DNA from: Perca fluviatilis
Lineage: Eukaryota > Chordata > Actinopteri > Perciformes > Percidae
NCBI RefSeq assembly: GCF_010015445.1
Contig: NC_053121.1
Span: 27,161,934-27,225,933, forward strand
Direction of reading: 5' to 3'
DNA: 64,000 bases
Below the pieces are notes generated by a model that saw nothing but the letters and a program-made list of their open reading frames with translations, was not told the origin of the DNA and did not search any database. The position numbers and the translations under genes were made by a program. Of the stretch, positions 1-12,719 are shown piece by piece; position 1 is the first letter of the stretch; every line of letters begins with the position of its first letter.

Positions 1-1602
1 TTCCAATACGATGATTGATGGGCACTTTTACTGATGAGACTCGTTAACAGCAGAGTCCTCTGTGTTGCTCAGACTCCCAGCATGCCTCCAAACCTTGAGC
101 CCTGTCTGTTGTGTTGTAATACAGAAGATGCAGCGTCAGTGAGAGGAGCTCACATATGGATCTTGAGATAGGACTGATTGCCGCCACTTGCCTCCACTGC
201 GATAAAGAGTTGGAACATGGCATTTTTCATAGCTAGTTGTTTTTTTAAGGTAAAAAAATCCAAGGACTTTTGCTGTGTTTTTTAATTTTATGGGTCCAGA
301 TGGCACACTACACCGGTAATGTGTAACAATTGTCTAGACTGTCAATTATCTATGTATTACATGGCCTTTATAAAGCAGCACTGCCTTACATCTCAGTTTT
401 ACTGTCTCCATTTGCCTCTATCTGTAATTGGTGTCTTCACACATACACTGAAACCACTTTATACAAGAGTATCAGTGCAGGGAAATTATCATTCACCCAG
501 AGCCAACATTAAGATGACAAAAAGTGAAATGTGGGTCAGCAAGACCAGATGGTAACCTATTAAGGTAGACTCCAGAGCACAGGACTCTGTCAATCATGCG
601 CGACCCGTGGGACTACAACAGTGATCTGCAGTAGCTCAGTTACACGGCTTCTTTGTGATTCACTGTTTTAAAGCCTCAGATGAAAGGCTACAAAAGAATA
701 AGAGCTACAAAACACATGGCCTAGAGATCAAAAGGGACATAAGCCCTCAGTCAACACAGGCTAAAGTATAAAGTCACAAACGGTCACTGCTAAACAAGCA
801 ATCTCTTCTTCTAGTGCTTCAGTGTGTTTGTCATAGTGGGACTTCCGAAAATGATTGCAAAGGAAATGTCAAAGTCATTCCTCAAGGATCTAAAACCTGG
901 CTACCTATTTGTCATCTTCAGGACTGTCAGTTATGCTTACAAAACTGTTGGCGATAGATGCAATTTACAGTCAGATGCTGAAGTGCTGAGCAATCTTAAA
1001 ATACATACTGGGAATACACAAAGGATAGGATCACAGTGAAGCCTCTCCTCATTAGCATGTCACAGGAGTGATTCATAACATAGCATGTGGCCTTGTAAGA
1101 TTGTAACGGAGCTCTGCTAATCTATTTGATAATTATTTCATTATTGATGTGCATTTTACTTGCACAATATGTCTTACATATACTATATACTTTTTTCAGT
1201 ATTATTACATTTTCTGTTCTCCTTCCCTTATTAGTCCAAATATACAATGTAAAATTTAAATTACATACGTTTGTTTCTCTTCAAATCTTCTGGTGAAAAC
1301 TATTTGTGACACTAACTTCCACAGCTTCATCCTGTGTTCGCTGTTTGTTCTAAACAGAAACAGCTATCCATTATTCGGACAAAACCCATTACACATTTCT
1401 GTCACAGTTTGTAGAACAAAAGCAATGCTGTGTATGAAATGATTACAATTTTCTTTTTCAGTCACTTTAATTTAACTTCCACTGGCAATAAACCATAACA
1501 ATGTCCTAATTAATTTCAGCTCTGAAATTCATAGTTACTTAGTCAAACAGAACATCCTGAGGAAAAAAAAAAAATAAAATTAATACTTATACTCATTAAC
1601 CA

Positions 1603-1645
<43 letters not shown>

Positions 1646-2529
1646 GTTTCTGTAGGTAATGGTGAAGAATCTAAAACTGTTCAGAGACAGACTAACTTTC
1701 TAGAATGACAAAATGAATATGATAAGCTCTGTACAAACCAAAAATATGACAAGTACACGACATCCAAGCATCGTTCCAGTTATTTCATCCAAGGTTTTTT
1801 TTTTTTCCCAGGTTTTTGCCATCAAAATGGTGGACTGTTATCCAAATTTCACTGTACTGCTTTTATGCATTTTAAGTTTGCCAGAACTGCTCTAAAATGC
1901 ATACAGACATGTCTAATGCAGCCTCCAATATTTAAACAAAGGGGGTGTAAAAAGCATATTTCAACATAACACATGATACTGTTTATTGAGTGTTTTTGTG
2001 GAATTTCTCTCCCTTCTTTCTTATACCCTATTGCGACCAGGATCAGTGGTCTATCTCAATAGAGTTGCAAGGTTGGAGGGGTGATTTTGCACGCCCCTGG
2101 TTCCAGAAGTAAAAGTCCCATTCATTTTCTCCATGTTATGTGACTCACAGTTGGAGCATTTCAAGATGGATATGAAACTCTCCGGGTTGAATCACTAGTA
2201 CAAAAGACAACCAACTGTGTTCAAAAATCACCACATAAAAACGTAATTTGAAACTCCCATGTATATTTCAGTAAGAAACATCCTATCCAACCTTAAATTT
2301 ATGTTATGTGTGCTGCAAAAGCTAGAAAACTGACACAATATGCAACACGAATGAATTCAGTTTCACATTCTGGGTCTATTTTTATTTATTCGGCAACCAC
2401 AGTGCTGTGCCTTGTTTCCAAATACAACAAAGAAGCTTTTAGATTAGATTCTCAACTCCAACTGGCTTCTCCTTTATAATAACAGCAGTAGAGGCTCATG
2501 GGTATTGTAGTATTTAGAGCCTATGTTTG
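1..2529. other. Non-coding stretch, no gene seen
   Basis: No exon with convincing splice sites or protein similarity was found on either strand; the short open frames look like chance. A run of 33 A lies at 1606-1638. The part around 2040-2160 resembles a dispersed fish repeat, but no termini could be fixed. Confidence 0.5.
1606..1638. repeat. Poly(A) tract (33 bp)
   Basis: Uninterrupted A run seen directly. It could be the tail of an old retroposon, but the sequence before it shows no recognisable SINE or LINE. Confidence 0.9.
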
Positions 2530-2538
2530 CTTGTCAAG

Positions 2539-2959
2539 TAGTCTGTATCCACGACCTTCCACTTCCAGGATTGTCCCGTTGCTGCTGGAAATTCCGCCAT
2601 ATGTCCTTTTTTTCAACCGGATATCCATTACCTAACGCTTCCTTTGTGTTGGAATTCTAAAATCCGGTGGATCTATGGTTAACTGCTTCTTAGATCTCTG
2701 CAGGGCAAATGGAGACAGCTAGCTAGACTATCTGTCCAATCTGAGTTTTCTGTTGCAAGACTTAAACAACCTTTTGAACGTACACATGTTCCACCAAAAC
2801 AAGTTCCTTCCCGATGCTATTTTGCAGCGGCACTAGGGCTTCGTGCAGCACTTGGCACCTCCCATAACGATTTGTTTTTCTCCCATTCCGGAATGCTGTG
2901 TGGACTAGCCAGATCCTCTTCAACAGTGTTGTGGAGGAAGGTCTGGCAAAGCGAGACTA
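2539..2959. mobile_element. Non-autonomous TIR DNA transposon (421 bp)
   Basis: The element starts TAGTCTG and ends GAGACTA, with imperfect inverted ends that share GACCTTCC further in. The 9-bp sequence CTTGTCAAG lies directly on both sides (2530-2538 and 2960-2968), as expected for a target-site duplication. The right end, with its GGTCTGGCAAAGCGAGACTA motif, belongs to a repeat I recognise as common in percomorph fish. There is no open frame, so it is a MITE. A 9-bp duplication suggests a Mutator-like or hAT-like transposase; which one is not decided. Confidence 0.75.
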
Positions 2960-2968
2960 CTTGTCAAG

Positions 2969-3950
2969 TAGCATTGCCGTTATCGTTGGAAATTCAGAGT
3001 GGGGAAAGAACCTTCTAGAACCAGCTGGCCAATATTGGATGATGCTGCTTAGGTGAACTGGCCTTTCTATCAGTGAAGGAAATAAATGTATTGCTATCAA
3101 CTTTTAAATGTAATTTAACCAACTGCTGGAAAAGAAAGAGAGAAAGATAAGAAAGAACAAGAGAGAGAAAGAGAAAAAGCATAGCTGTGTGGGCGAGAGG
3201 GAGCAATCATATAGAAAGAAAGAGGTAAAACAGAAACTTAACTTTGGTAATTATTCAATATATTTCAGTGTAATTTATGGTTTAGCAGTAAAGTGGATGG
3301 AACTACACTGCAGACTGGAGTCTCTGCTGACGGTGACAACCAGAGATTACCTTGTGGCAGCTGCCTTATGCGAGTGGGTCCAACACACACTGAGTAGACC
3401 CACATCATATGTGCGTCTCCTATTTGAATCCTTAATGAATGTAAGGAACAATGATGGAATATACAAAAGAAGAAGAATGATAGGGATTTGACCTCTTATT
3501 TACGATACATTCCGGTTGCTATAGTACCCGGGCCAGCAGTAGGTTACATGGTTTGATTTTATTGTGTGCTGCATTGCCATTTGTATGATAATCACATGGA
3601 TTGCTTTCCTTACGTTCCTTCGTCCCTGAATAACAAGACTGTCAAGGTTAGCTCATACTGAATGCAACGTATGTCACCCCCTCAGCTGCTTGTTCAAGGA
3701 TTCCTGGTGTGTAAGTTATAAAATTAATGTATATGGACACATCAATGTGATTAACCTGCTTGAAAAAATTACAATATTCCCACTTATAACTCTTGGACTG
3801 CACTGACTTGTAGGGTGTCCTTTAGCACTGGCACTTTCCTTTTTTAAAACATTTATCTATTTTATTATGGGATAAATGGTATGCATTTGTGCGGGGAGGA
3901 AGGGTGGGGGGGTGGGGTGGTTGTGTCTATATGTTTCTACATGTGTTGTT
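2969..3950. other. Non-coding stretch with purine-rich tract
   Basis: No gene seen. A GA-rich simple tract covers about 3127-3180, and a G-rich stretch about 3893-3920. Confidence 0.5.
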
Positions 3951-4133
3951 TTTTTAAAGATTATTTTTTGGGCATTTTAGGCCTTTATTTGTATAGGACA
4001 GCTTAGACTTGAAAGGGGAGAGGGGGAATGACATGCAGCAAAGGGCCGCAGGTTGGAGTCAAACCCGTGGCCGCTGCGTCGATGAGTAGACCTCTATATA
4101 TATGAGGCCCCCGGTGAGCCAATCAGGCGCCCT
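3951..4133 (-). repeat. tRNA-derived SINE, diverged copy
   Basis: Read on the minus strand this has a tRNA-like B box (GGGTTTGACTCCAACC), followed by the body that also occurs at 45070-45270 (a CTTTGCTGCATGTCATTCCC segment) and an A-rich tail (plus-strand TTTTTTTAAAGATTATTTTT). The A-box end is eroded compared with the second copy. No target-site duplication was identified. Confidence 0.7.
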
Positions 4134-4144
4134 ACATGCGTTTT

Positions 4145-4260
4145 TAACGGGCATGGACTGTCCTGCTATGAATGTTTTGTTTTTTGTAATGAGCACACTG
4201 CACCAAATTCCTAGCAACCTAGTTGCATGGCAATAAAGTACTGAATCTTGAATCTTGAAA
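4145..4260 (+). mobile_element. Probable LINE 3' tail fragment
   Basis: The segment ends in CAATAAAGTACTGAATCTTG, followed by a partial repeat of the same tail. This type of 3' terminus is typical of L2/CR1-like non-LTR retrotransposons in fish. No reverse-transcriptase frame remains. Confidence 0.4.
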
Positions 4261-4929
4261 GCGTGTTAAGCTGACTTCAGTGGTGTCATTTCCCAAAAGG
4301 TTGCTCAAGTTTAATTTCAGTACATGAAATATCATTAAAAACAATGTCTAAATTAGTTTCATTAATAGATGGAGACATGCACTGTGGATTAGCTTCTGAT
4401 TAAAAGTCCAAAAAGTTCAATGTGTATTCATCTGTCTTGTCCCTTTGTCCAACCTTTGCAGCATTCAAGAGATACTTAGAGCGGGACATTAATCCTGAAA
4501 CAACCTTTGTTTCTAAGACCAGGCTTGAATAGGCTTGTTGCCTTGTAATGACTTGAAGAAAGCAAAATCAGCTTTTACATGACCTTTTGTTATGCACAGC
4601 ATCAACATATGTTGTTTTCCGTAACCCCAAACAGATGTCCCTCCCAGGTTCGAAGGGCATGTACAAAAGTACTGAGGCAGGTAATCTCAGGCAGCAGTTT
4701 TTTCTGCAAAACCTCCTCCCACCTCCCACCTGCTCAACCTGGCTCCAAAGCTCCCTTCCTCTTTTATAGACCAAACGTCTGATGCTGTAAGAGATATCAA
4801 GCTGAGTCTCATTATGATGCAGACCATGAGAACTGTAGGGCAATAGATTAATATCCCAAAAGCAATAACACAAGCAATTGACTGCTTGGCTTTCCTACCT
4901 TCTAGCGTGTGTTTTTTGTGCCATTGATG
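4261..4929. other. Non-coding stretch, nothing recognised
   Basis: Open frames of about 100 and 67 codons overlap on opposite strands around 4568-4873. Neither has splice signals or resembles a known protein. Confidence 0.45.
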
Positions 4930-4937
4930 AGCACGCC

Positions 4938-5560
4938 CATAGAAATAAAATGGATAGAAAGGCCATTGAAATGTTGGCTGTGGTCATTTGATTGGTACAC
5001 AACAAAATGGCGATTGTTGTTAGGTGTCGTGGTGACAATACAGTAGGGCCGTAAATTATGTCGCAGGCAGCTCGCTGGGAGGAGAGCATGGATGTGTTAA
5101 GAGGAGGAGAGCAGCCCGAAGGAGCAGCGGGAGTGAGGAGGAGGGACAGTTAGACCCACCAGCAATGGGTCAGCCGACCGCTGTTCGGCTCATTTTCTGT
5201 AACCAATGCAGTATGAATTCGCAGCGGAACCAGCAAGCCAGCCAGCTTGTAGATGACTTGTTAGTCGGCTAATGTTAGCTTGCTAACTCCGCCATATCAT
5301 TCACAGAAAACAAGCCAAACAAATCTGTCACTCATCTGGTGATAGCAATGTGTGCTTTGTGTGAGTGAAGCATTAAGTTGTTAAATTTGACTCATTTAGC
5401 CGCTGGCTCTCTGCCTTGTAACGTTACTTCCCCACTGCTCGTTTGTTTGTTACTGCAAAACCTCACCTCCGCGACTTGCACATAAAAATGGCTGCCGCTC
5501 TGACCATTCTGTTACGTTGATTTGAATAGAAATGGCCTTTCTATCCATTTTATTTCTATG
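4938..5560. mobile_element. hAT-like MITE with perfect 30-bp TIRs (623 bp)
   Basis: The first 30 bases (starting CATAGAAATAAAATGG, ending AAGGCCATT) are repeated exactly in reverse complement at the right end. AGCACGCC flanks both sides (4930-4937 and 5561-5568), a perfect 8-bp target-site duplication. The interior holds no transposase frame. Identical TIRs and duplication suggest a fairly recent insertion. An 8-bp duplication fits hAT, though P and Merlin elements also make 8-9 bp. Confidence 0.85.
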
Positions 5561-5568
5561 AGCACGCC

Positions 5569-6875
5569 ATTTGGCTAAAGAAACGTCCATCACAGTCCAA
5601 TTCCGAAAAAGAGAGAAAAAAAAGAGACAAAGTGAGAGATGAAGCAACTGTTTTGTTGTTATAGGAGTTGTTGCTTACCTTTATCAAATCGCCTGACAAT
5701 GACATCAGGCTGCTACAGTACTATAACCATACAGCCCTGTACATCAGACTGCTTGCTTGTAGCGGACATTTAGCTAGAAGCTTAATCCCTAAAAAACACC
5801 ACAATGAATTTCAGCCTGCATGCACTTTAAAAAAATTTAAAATGAATATTCGAATCCCAAAATTGAAAATCACATCTGTGAACACTTTTGTTAAGTAGAA
5901 GTAACAACGGTAAGCTATTTATTAGCAGTAACTTGATACATCTGTGATATGGTGTAAAGAAAGTGAACAGTGAGGCTGATATCAATGAGATAATTATGCT
6001 GGAACCCCACTGCAGCTTTCAAAGTAGGGTCTTCCTGCTTCTTATAATGGCAGCATTGAATCCCCCAGGATGTGTGTGGCAGAGAGTCAATGGACCTAAT
6101 ATGGAGTGATTCTTCTCCAGAGACATATCCATGGGAATGTGGTTCTGGTTTCACAGTTATCACTCACAAAGAGCTGTCAAGCACATAATGGCATTCTCTT
6201 GATCCAATTAATTAGGGCCTAACAAGGCATAGAGAGGGAAGGGAGTTGGATCTACTGGGTGGTGACAGATTCAAAGGCCTCTACAAGCCGGGCCAACATC
6301 TCGTCACACACTGGCCATTAGTGAGACATGTGAAGTACTGCTGTGTCGAAGAAAGTTGTGAACGTAGAACATGCTCACTAAGGTTTCCAGCCACATATAA
6401 ATGTGTAGTAAAGCTTGCCAATCTCCTTCATAATACACAATCATTCATGTTTAGATAAGTTCAAATGTTGAGTAAGTAAACACTTCTTCCTGAGGTTCTG
6501 TGATGAAATCTTCTGTGCACACAATTTGCAATTTCTTGGCTGTGTCATTCCCTGTTTCTAAAATAATTAATCAAGTAGTGGTGAACCGGGGTGGCATCCT
6601 CTGCTGCATGGAGCAGATGTTGTAAATCCACTGCAGCTCACACAGACAGGTGCCCTCCAGCCGGTTCCTGTCTGATGCCTTGGTAATGGCGTGTTTCCTT
6701 TCCTTGAACACTAGAGGAATCGAGCAGCGCTTAGATCAACCTCTATCATCTCCACATTACAAGGTTATACAGCAGCGCAAGTTGACTAATCACCTTATGA
6801 GGGGGCTTGGTGGAACAAAATGTACAAGACACAAACATGTATTGAATATCCAGACCAAAGCAAACAGATTCTTAA
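5569..6875. other. Non-coding stretch, nothing recognised
   Basis: No exon, RNA gene or repeat with definable ends was recognised. Confidence 0.4.
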
Positions 6876-6960
6876 AGGGTAACTTCAGGTTTTTTCAACC
6901 TGGACCCTATTTTCCTGGACTAATTGTTGTTCCCATTCAGTAGACGGTACTACTGGGGAC
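6876..6960. mobile_element. Single arm of a fold-back repeat
   Basis: The segment around GGTTTTTTCAACCTGGACCC with the following TATTTTCCT matches the outer arms of the fold-back element at 59575-62378. Only one arm is seen here, so this is a truncated copy. Confidence 0.6.
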
Positions 6961-8626
6961 ATAGTACAAGTGACATGGTTTAGAGTGAGGACGCGGGGCC
7001 TCCATGGATTGCTGCGAGGTTACACTATTTCGGTTTCTAATACTATTTCTCGGTGTAGACAATAATTCAATTTATATTGTGCAAACAAGCATTTCCAGTC
7101 ATTCCTTTTTATTGTGACCAGGACGAAGCCACAAACTGATTTCACTGATTTGATTAACTGAAGAGCTCCTTCTAGGCATAAAGATGCCGAATTAATTTCG
7201 GTAAAAAACTGCTTGCTGTCATAGCTCTGCTGGTATATGGTCTAGTCTGGGAACGCTGATAAGAAGCTATTCCTTTTGCTGCCTGAAGTATAATTCACTT
7301 GCCTGTGCATGTAAACAAACAATATAATGGTAATTAAATACTATAAAGTTTGAGGCGGCACTTATGTTGATCAAATAATAGCAATAATACAGCACATATG
7401 CACAGCTACAGATATCAAAAAGCTCAGTTGGTGAGCTCATTCATCCTGCCTGTCCGAAATCCTGTGTTGGGACCACAATGATAACAAGGATGCTGCATCC
7501 ATCATTTGCAAGCACCGTTGTCTAAGCTTTGAGGTCAGTTTATGAACTTTTATCACAATTTCTTTTCAGTGTTTAACTCACACCACTTAAGACTTTGATA
7601 TGTTTGAAAACTTATGGGGCAACATAATGTGTCAATGTTTATGGCAAGAATAGGTTACCAAGTGAGAGAAGGGGGGAATTATAAAATAACTGCTTACTTT
7701 CAAGCTTTTATTACTATAAAAAAAACAAAGGCTCCCCAAAAAGCTGACCACTATATGATACAGCAGCTCTTCACAGCAGGAACATTGGAAAGCGGAATAG
7801 GAATGAATATCAGCAGCTGTCAGTCCTATTTGCATGGAGATAACATAGGACAGATGACTGGTTTATCAAAAAGTCACTCACTGTCTGCCCCCTGTGGTTA
7901 TTAATGCCAGCAAGTCAAAGAGGAAACAGAAAACTCACTATATTAATCAAAAAGAAGTTCAACATTGACTGAAGGTTATTACATCAAGAGAGAGCATTGT
8001 TATATACATAGAGTAAAAGTAAAGTCCACATCTTATCTTATCATTTTTAAGAGGATTATGTCTCTAAATTGCACCAATAGAAAACTGCAGTGTTGTTTTG
8101 AGCGTATTGCTGATGCCACACCGGTGTTTGTCCCTCGACGAAAGTAAGTAAGTGAAATAACTTACGCCCACTCAGTGGCAGTATTGTAGGCATTGTGTGC
8201 AATGAAAATACTAATTTCACACTCAGCTAACTAGAGGGGGGAGACCAGAAAATATCTCCTTGGACCTTTGTCGCATGTACTCTTCCAAAATTTGCTTCAC
8301 TCTATCTTCATAAAACTTCACTCACCCCAAATAGATTTAGCAGTGTCCCAGAAATACAACAAGAAATTGGAGCTTAAGCCCTCCGTTTGAAATTGTGTCA
8401 CAATGAGGCTGTACCTCCTTGTCTGAAGGAGTCTTGCTCTCTGGATAACCACCGGCATACTCTGTGTTAATGAGCCTGTGTTTGGCCCTTAGAGGCCACT
8501 GTATGTCTATAACCTCTGAACCATTTTCTGAATTTCCTAACAGGTCTAATGGAGAGGGAGATGCTGCTTTTAGTCCGATCAGGAGCCCTAGTTATGCAAA
8601 TACTGTGTAATTTTCACCTTCTAGCT
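6961..8626. other. Non-coding stretch, nothing recognised
   Basis: No supported gene. The 96-codon open frame at 7614-7904 has no recognisable domain or splice context. Confidence 0.4.
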
Positions 8627-8634
8627 CTAAGCTT

Positions 8635-9090
8635 GTAGCCTGACAAGCCAAACCCACATCAAGATGTTGGGTCTGGGAACTCACCACTGACAGGGCTCAA
8701 TCCGAGGAGCGGGATAAATGGTTGTCCTTCAGATTCCCTCTGCACGCAATAGGATAGCGCTACAACCAGGCAGAGCAACAAAGAAGGTAGCGGAGCTAGT
8801 CGATAGATTAAACTTTTGCCGTATCCGGTCGGCAAAACTCCGAACACATCTTCTTTTTTTAAGAATGATTTCAGTGCCGTTCTTTGTTCTTTTCTCAAAG
8901 AAAAATTTAACTCCAAGACCGCTGTTCCCGGCAGCAGCAGCCATAAGCCCATCCACTGACTCTATACACGATGTGATTGGCCTGACTAGAGTTTGGTTTT
9001 TCCGGCTCGCAAGCCAAAGGAGAGTGCCTAGACCCCCATGGCTGCAAATTAAATTTGCTGCTGCTAGGATGCGTCTAGATTTCTAGGCTA
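8635..9090. mobile_element. Short TIR element carrying a RecQ helicase fragment (456 bp)
   Basis: The sequence begins GTAGCCTGA and ends TCTAGGCTA. A perfect 8-bp direct repeat, CTAAGCTT, sits on both sides (8627-8634 and 9091-9098), which fixes the insertion. The ends are short imperfect inverted repeats. The element is more CpG-rich than its surroundings, and its minus strand carries part of a helicase-like frame. It is too short to be autonomous. Confidence 0.7.
8788..8952 (-). pseudogene. RecQ-family DNA helicase fragment inside transposon
   Basis: On the minus strand a frame of about 55 residues contains LRKEQRTALKSFL followed by EDVFGVLPTGYGKSLIYRL. The second block is a Walker A (motif I) of the RecQ type, normally LPTGxGKSxCYQ. 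The first block matches the Q-motif region (LRxxQ..ALxxFL) that precedes it. After LIYRLAPL the frame continues without helicase similarity. The remaining motifs, including DEAH, are absent, so no working helicase can be encoded. I infer a fragment captured by, or left over from, a helicase-bearing transposon; an ancient host-gene retrocopy is the alternative. Confidence 0.65.
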
Positions 9091-9098
9091 CTAAGCTT

Positions 9099-10642
9099 GG
9101 CTATGTGTTATGCAGATTTAAGGAAACCCATTCTGTGAATATATCACTGTCACTTAAGTTAGATAATGACCACTGGTGCTTTTTTATTTCATCTGAGTGA
9201 CAGTGATGCAGTCTGTTTTTAGTTTCCCCTTATTTCACTTTTGAACGTTACCTGCCAGTATAAGAGAGCAAGAATCAGACTTGAGATCTCGGACACTGAC
9301 CAGAAACATGATAATTGAGGGTAATGTTGTGACAGCCAAAGGAAAGGGGGAAGGGGGTTGGGTGGAAGCAGATACTGCATGTAATTGAGAATATATAGTG
9401 TAGCATGTCCATCCCAGATGTTTAATTGACTTAATCCTGAGGCATCTTCAAGAAACTGAACAGCATCTCCTTTCTACTGCCGTTTGCAGTGTGTTTTATT
9501 TCACTAAACCCACAACATTTCATCCAATAATGCAACTAGTAGACTGATGGAAACTAACTGCTTGCTCAGCAGTTCACAGAAAGCATTAAATCAAACAAAA
9601 CAAAATGTACTGTTCGGAAGATCGATTTTCAACCACACAGTGTTAAGTTTTTCTACGAAAACAAAGCATCTCACCATGAGTTTGAATGTTCCTCCAGCTT
9701 TTACCACAGTGGGATTTTTCTTGCCAAGACCTTTACTGTTGCATAGGCCAGGCTTAATCTAACAAAGCAACGACAAGCATTTTCCTTTAAACAAGACACT
9801 GCATCTGAGAGTTTACTTATGTTTAAACACAGGGGAAAAGGCAAATGAAAGGAAGATGTTATTCTAGCCCTATGGGCTACTGTAGGGTGTTGCTTGTACA
9901 TAGTATTGATATTTATTTAAATCATTTACATGATTTTGTAAACCCCAATATGCAATTTAATATATCCACTGTGGCTTACAATATCATTATGTAAACATAT
10001 TCTTAGCATGCATGCACTGGTACTATTTATAGAATTTGCAGAATCTTAAACACCAAGCGCACATCTTACACATCAAAGTCTGTTTACAGGTATTGGCAGT
10101 ACTGTGGCATGTTGTATGTGCGTTTTGTGGCTCCAGAGGGAGACTAAAAGTTTGAAAATGAAAATAAATTTTGGTATGTAGGGTTAGAAAGAAGTGAGCT
10201 AGATCAAGCACTAGCATAACACACCCAAATCTCAAACCGCACTGTTGGCATTTGCGTTGCATTGTGGGTAAGGTAGGTAGGTTGTGTTTTGACAGGGAAG
10301 AAAAATGAAAGGAATAAAAATATAATATGCCTGGCTCTGCTCCATCGATTTTGATCCTTTATCAAAAAGCTAAAAAAATAAAACTGTCCATTGTGAGTCC
10401 CACAATTTTATAGAAGTTGCCATGTTACATTGGTGCTGTACTCTTTTAATAGTAAGTTTAGTGCTATTCTCCATGATATTTGCGAGCTTGATAGTTTAGG
10501 CTATGATAACCAGCTAGTAGCTTTGTCTGCCTTCTGTTCGGTGTTGAGTTTTGGGCAGCTGCCTGCTGTATCTGAAAAACAATTAGCTGAAAGACACCAA
10601 AATGCTTTGTAAAACTGAGGGGACCTGCAGAGTTGTGTCTGT
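9099..10642. other. Non-coding stretch, nothing recognised
   Basis: No supported exon or definable repeat. Small open frames at 9547-9762 and 10023-10262 look like chance. Confidence 0.4.
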
Positions 10643-11223
10643 GACCCTGTTTACACTTGGTTTTAAAATGTGTTTCGGACACATCACTGTTTGCACCTGT
10701 ATCTGTAATGCATCTCCAGCTGACCACTTGTGTTCAGATTTTGTTACTGCCTATGTGACTTCTGCTCAAAGGTCAAAGGGCCCCACGCACAATTATTACA
10801 TCCACACTCTTGCCAGTCACGTTAGCGGTTGTGTTGGTACAGCTGTAGATATCGCTGTCAGCAGAAGCCAACACATCTCCTTCCATAGGGCAAAACAATG
10901 GAAAGTCTAGCAAAATGTTGTTCAACTGGTCATAAAATGGGCAAGTTCTAGAGCATTGCTGCGCTGTCACCAAAACAACAACCACATCCTGCATTGATTG
11001 GTGACGTATTTTGCTGTCATGTCCTTGTCGGGAATAAGGACACATTAGCATTTAAACTACAAAAGATGTGTGGTCAAATGGGTCCCAGACAACGGTTTGT
11101 GTGTGCTAGTGGTTTGAGTGATCGGATCACAATGCGTCTTTGTGATCATTTACACTTGTATTTAGCTCTGTCCACTTGATCCGATCACCCAAGACGCATT
11201 TAAAACCAGGTGTAAATAGGGTC
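10643..11223. mobile_element. Non-autonomous TIR DNA transposon (about 581 bp)
   Basis: The left end GACCCTGTTTACACTTGG plus the following TTTTAAAATG is matched in reverse complement at the right end (GACCCTATTTACACCTGG then TTTTAAATGCG). The target-site duplication is not clear. The short open frames inside lie on both strands and resemble no transposase. The whole is a MITE-like element of a widespread fish type. Confidence 0.7.
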
Positions 11224-12718
11224 TCTGGGTTCATCACCACAATCAAGACTTTTCACATACACATAGCAATTTGATCCAGTGTTGATTTCGCAGAAGCTTT
11301 AAGTACTGAAGTACAGAAACAAATGAGACATAATTGGTTTGTGAAATTATAAGAATAGAATTGCTTAAGCAGTAGTAAAGCCTGTTGAACATGAGGATGG
11401 AAATGTAATATTATGAATGAATAGACAATTAGGTTTTTACAGCTTTTACCATCTTTTGTAACTATAAATTAGGGTCTGTCCTGTTTTTAGTGGCAAACTA
11501 AGCATTTTACAACATGAAATATAAATGTAACATAGACAGGAGTTGTATTCTGTGTCTTCGCATTACTTGTTGTTGGTCATTTTGTCCTGACAGAGTGCCT
11601 TCAATCACATAAATCTCAAGATGTAAACACATTCAGTAATGAGTTAACTGTGATATAATATAGATAATGGATTAGGGCTTTAAATTCAGACTCATTTATT
11701 TTTCATCCACATGCATCACGCCTAATCAATGGAATGTCTTTGGTTTTAACCCTTCCCCAGCAGACCTTGACAATGTCACTGCTTGACTCAGTCTTTTCAA
11801 CTGTGAGCAGCTTTGATGATGATTATGTAAGACAATTGAATACTGTCACTATTAAAAGCCAGAACCATCAGATTGACTGACATCAGATGAATGGCAATGT
11901 TTCAGCGCAACAGCAGATTTTAAAACCTTACTAATTAAAGACAAAGGCATTTTTCTTTTACAATGGCTGGAGAACAGACTCAGCCCACAGGATAAGTGTA
12001 ACAGCCTTTCTGTCTCTAAAGCTTTAACCCCCAGATCTGCCAGTGAGTGAATAATATTGACATATTGACAGGGTTTAGATAGAAAAAAAACATATCCCTT
12101 ATAGTTGTATTTCCTGTAGAGCATGCGGCTCTTGAGATGCACCACTGACTCTTGAGGATTAATATGTTATTTTAAAAGTTTAGTAAAGGTACCGTTAGGG
12201 CAGATGCATTAGGTCATTAATGCAGCTATTTTTTATGCGAAAATCCATAGCATTTTCCCTGTTCCTTCACCCATTTTACTGCATTATATAATAGTAAGTA
12301 GGTAAAATGTACTGTAATTTCTAGCCCTCTCAGTCGTTTTGCTCTCCTCAATCACAAAAATACATATAACTAATTATAGAAAGTCAGTTGTTGCATTAAC
12401 GTTTCATAAGGTGAACATTTTTTTTTAAAGAAAAGCCATAAAATGCCACCAATTTGAGCACAATAACAAGTATATTGAATCTCATTGAATCAGTGTGACC
12501 ACTTGACACAACATCCCTATTAAGCACTCAATTATACAAGGTGCTGTGTAATTATCTGGTTTGGTTGTGATGTGTAAGAAACTGAACAGTTACAGTACAA
12601 GCATGACCAAGTGTTGTTTGTGGAGATCTGCTATGTGTCGTCGAGTTTGCCGTTACGAGCGCAGCCATCCTGGTTGCGGCTGTGACAACTTTAGACAAGA
12701 GGGAGGAGTGAGGGAGGA
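11224..12718. other. Non-coding stretch, nothing recognised
   Basis: AT-rich, without supported exons or definable repeats. Confidence 0.4.
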
Positions 12719-12719
12719 G

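Noticed and set aside
10602..11051. Frames of about 100 codons on both strands
   Set aside because: They overlap each other inside a MITE with defined inverted ends.
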